A stretch of 64,000 bases of DNA, from NCBI RefSeq assembly GCF_001485575.1, contig NZ_BCNB01000006.1:2604001-2668000 (forward strand), read 5' to 3'. The position numbers were made by a program, and so were the translations under genes. This stretch comes from Haloarcula sp. CBA1127 (GTDB taxonomy: Archaea > Halobacteriota > Halobacteria > Halobacteriales > Haloarculaceae). Position 1 is the stretch's first letter. Each line of letters starts with the position of its first letter. Under the pieces are notes generated by a model that saw only the letters and a program-made list of their open reading frames with translations, did no database searches and was not told where the DNA came from. Shown here one piece after another: positions 62,912 through 64,000 of the stretch.

Positions 62912-63739
62912 ATGTACCGCCGTCGCGTTCTGGCACTCTGCGGACTGGCTATCACCGGTGCAGGGTGTCAGGGTGAGACCGAGGACACCGGGACAGTGAC
63001 GCCGGTGCCGTCACCAGAAGTCAGCGAAACCGACACTGGGTCGCCGCCCGATGTGGCCGTCACGAACGCCGTAGTGGTACCGGGCGTCGTGATTCCCCGC
63101 ACTGACTCTATCAGCGTTGAACCGACAGCCGGCCAGTTCCTCGTCCTCACGACGACCGTCAAGGACTCGGGCGTAGACCGGGGCGCGTTCTCGCTCAGAT
63201 TCAATGGGTCGACGTACAGCCCCGAGACGTTCAGGAACGGTCTGTATCGCGACGGCGAGTGGGGCCGACAGTTCACCGAGGCCGGTGGGCCGCTGGTCTT
63301 CGATCTCCCGGAAACCGGCTCAGCCAGCGACGCCAGACTGTCCTGGCCGGGCGGAGAGTGGACGCCGCCGGAGGCAGTTCAGAACAGGCTCAAAGCGCCG
63401 TTACCGTCATTCGACGTGACTCTCGACGGCCCGGAGCGCGTTACTGAGCCCGCCATGCCGACGCTCGAAATAACGGTCACGAACACGGGCGACACCGCTG
63501 GGCGGTACGTCATCGCACTCAACCGAGCCGGCCCGCGCGTCGCCTACGCGCCCGTCGGTCGGTTTGATGGGGAACTGAAGCCGGGAGAAACAGATACTAT
63601 CACGCGCGAAGGTAAAACACCGTACGTCGACGATACAGAGCCGCGTGAAGTCACGTACCATCTCCGGGCCCCCGAAGATCACAACAACGCGACACACCGA
63701 ATCAAGCCGGTCGACGAGGAAACTGTGACCGAGTCGTAG
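62912..63739 (+). CDS. Tat-type lipoprotein of unknown function
   Basis: 275 residues. YRRRVLALCGLAITGAGCQG gives a twin-arginine leader with the lipobox cysteine near 19. A Thr/Pro/Glu linker follows, then beta-rich segments (GQFLVLTTTVKDSGVDRGAF and PTLEITVTNTGDTAGRYVIA) resembling immunoglobulin-like folds. It is anchored to the outer face of the membrane. No enzymatic motif is visible. Confidence 0.85.
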   Translation: MYRRRVLALCGLAITGAGCQGETEDTGTVTPVPSPEVSETDTGSPPDVAVTNAVVVPGVVIPRTDSISVEPTAGQFLVLTTTVKDSGVDRGAFSLRFNGSTYSPETFRNGLYRDGEWGRQFTEAGGPLVFDLPETGSASDARLSWPGGEWTPPEAVQNRLKAPLPSFDVTLDGPERVTEPAMPTLEITVTNTGDTAGRYVIALNRAGPRVAYAPVGRFDGELKPGETDTITREGKTPYVDDTEPREVTYHLRAPEDHNNATHRIKPVDEETVTES

Positions 63740-63816
63740 CGGCCCATCGGTTCGAACGCCGTCTTTTCGTCGCAGAAAGTCACCGAGCAGCCGTGCGTTG
63801 GCGCAGGAGTGCCGCC

Positions 63817-64000
63817 TCAGACCCCTTCGAGGTCGGACCGGTACTCGTTGATGGCGTCGTCGGCGTCTTCGATAGCACCAGTCACGTCTTCGGCGTCACC
63901 GCTACTGAGGTCGTTGAGCGCCGACTGGATGCGGGCGAGTCGACCGTGGTCCGGGCCGCGTTCGTCAGTCGCAAGACTGTCAAGCTGGTCGGCGAGTTCG
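63817..64000 (-). CDS. C-terminal part of a helical acidic protein (edge)
   Basis: The frame runs from the right edge to TGA at 63817-63819. It reads ELADQLDSLATDERGPDHGR, then LARIQSALNDLSSGDAEDVT and IEDADDAINEYRSDLEGV: a small helical bundle as in DUF7553-type haloarchaeal proteins. The start lies outside the window. Function unknown. Confidence 0.6.
   Translation of the reverse strand, partial: ELADQLDSLATDERGPDHGRLARIQSALNDLSSGDAEDVTGAIEDADDAINEYRSDLEGV

Overview
The window is haloarchaeal chromosome, most likely Haloarcula or a close relative. Proteins are strongly acidic, coding DNA is GC-rich, promoters are TATA-type with very short leaders, and family content is typical: HalX and HTH_10 regulators, archaeal-type TyrS, TFS, a C50 carotenoid (bacterioruberin) cluster and GlpR/1-phosphofructokinase. 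The genus is inferred from gene content, not from a search.

Layout. 1-10.8 kb is ordinary chromosome: dinB (cut by the left edge), a small acidic protein, tRNA-Gly(TCC), a Trm9-like methyltransferase, tyrS, an SF1 helicase, asd, a 2-hydroxyacid dehydrogenase, a HalX response regulator and a geranylgeranyl-reductase-type flavoprotein. 10.85-23.9 kb is an accessory island. It holds a palindrome cluster, four copies of a decayed non-coding repeat, a three-gene regulator cassette, a dead EamA transporter, an AT-rich membrane glycosyltransferase, two decayed sugar-nucleotide epimerases, an operon of UbiA, PHP phosphoesterase and flippase-like genes, a DedA-like protein, and an IS6-type element whose transposase carries a 56-bp double-hairpin insertion. 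23.9-27.2 kb is a TAXI-TRAP transporter. 27.2-39.2 kb mixes a signalling protein, a CPBP protease, a J-protein, a UbiA-like protein, OsmC and FIST proteins, then a sugar block: class I aldolase and PfkB-family kinase facing glpR and 1-phosphofructokinase. 39.3-48.8 kb is branched-chain amino acid biosynthesis (leuB, a CARF-like regulator, leuD, leuC, a 90-aa protein, ilvC, ilvN, ilvB, leuA), tightly overlapping from ilvB to leuD. 48.9-64 kb holds conserved haloarchaeal proteins, an M24 peptidase, the crtD-lyeJ-cruF carotenoid operon, a degenerate RecA-like ATPase next to a coiled-coil/zinc and DPF-repeat pair, tfs, a winged-helix regulator and a lipoprotein.

The most interesting find is in the island. 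A GT-C protein at 14988-16763 resembles mycobacterial AftA (arabinofuranosyltransferase) in both its membrane core and C-terminal domain. Two kilobases away, an operon encodes a UbiA enzyme resembling decaprenyl-phosphate phosphoribosyltransferase (Rv3806c), a PHP phosphoesterase and a flippase-like protein. Together they look like an archaeal pathway for making, exporting and transferring a lipid-linked pentofuranose, similar in logic to mycobacterial arabinan synthesis. This is inferred from remembered family motifs and has not been searched.
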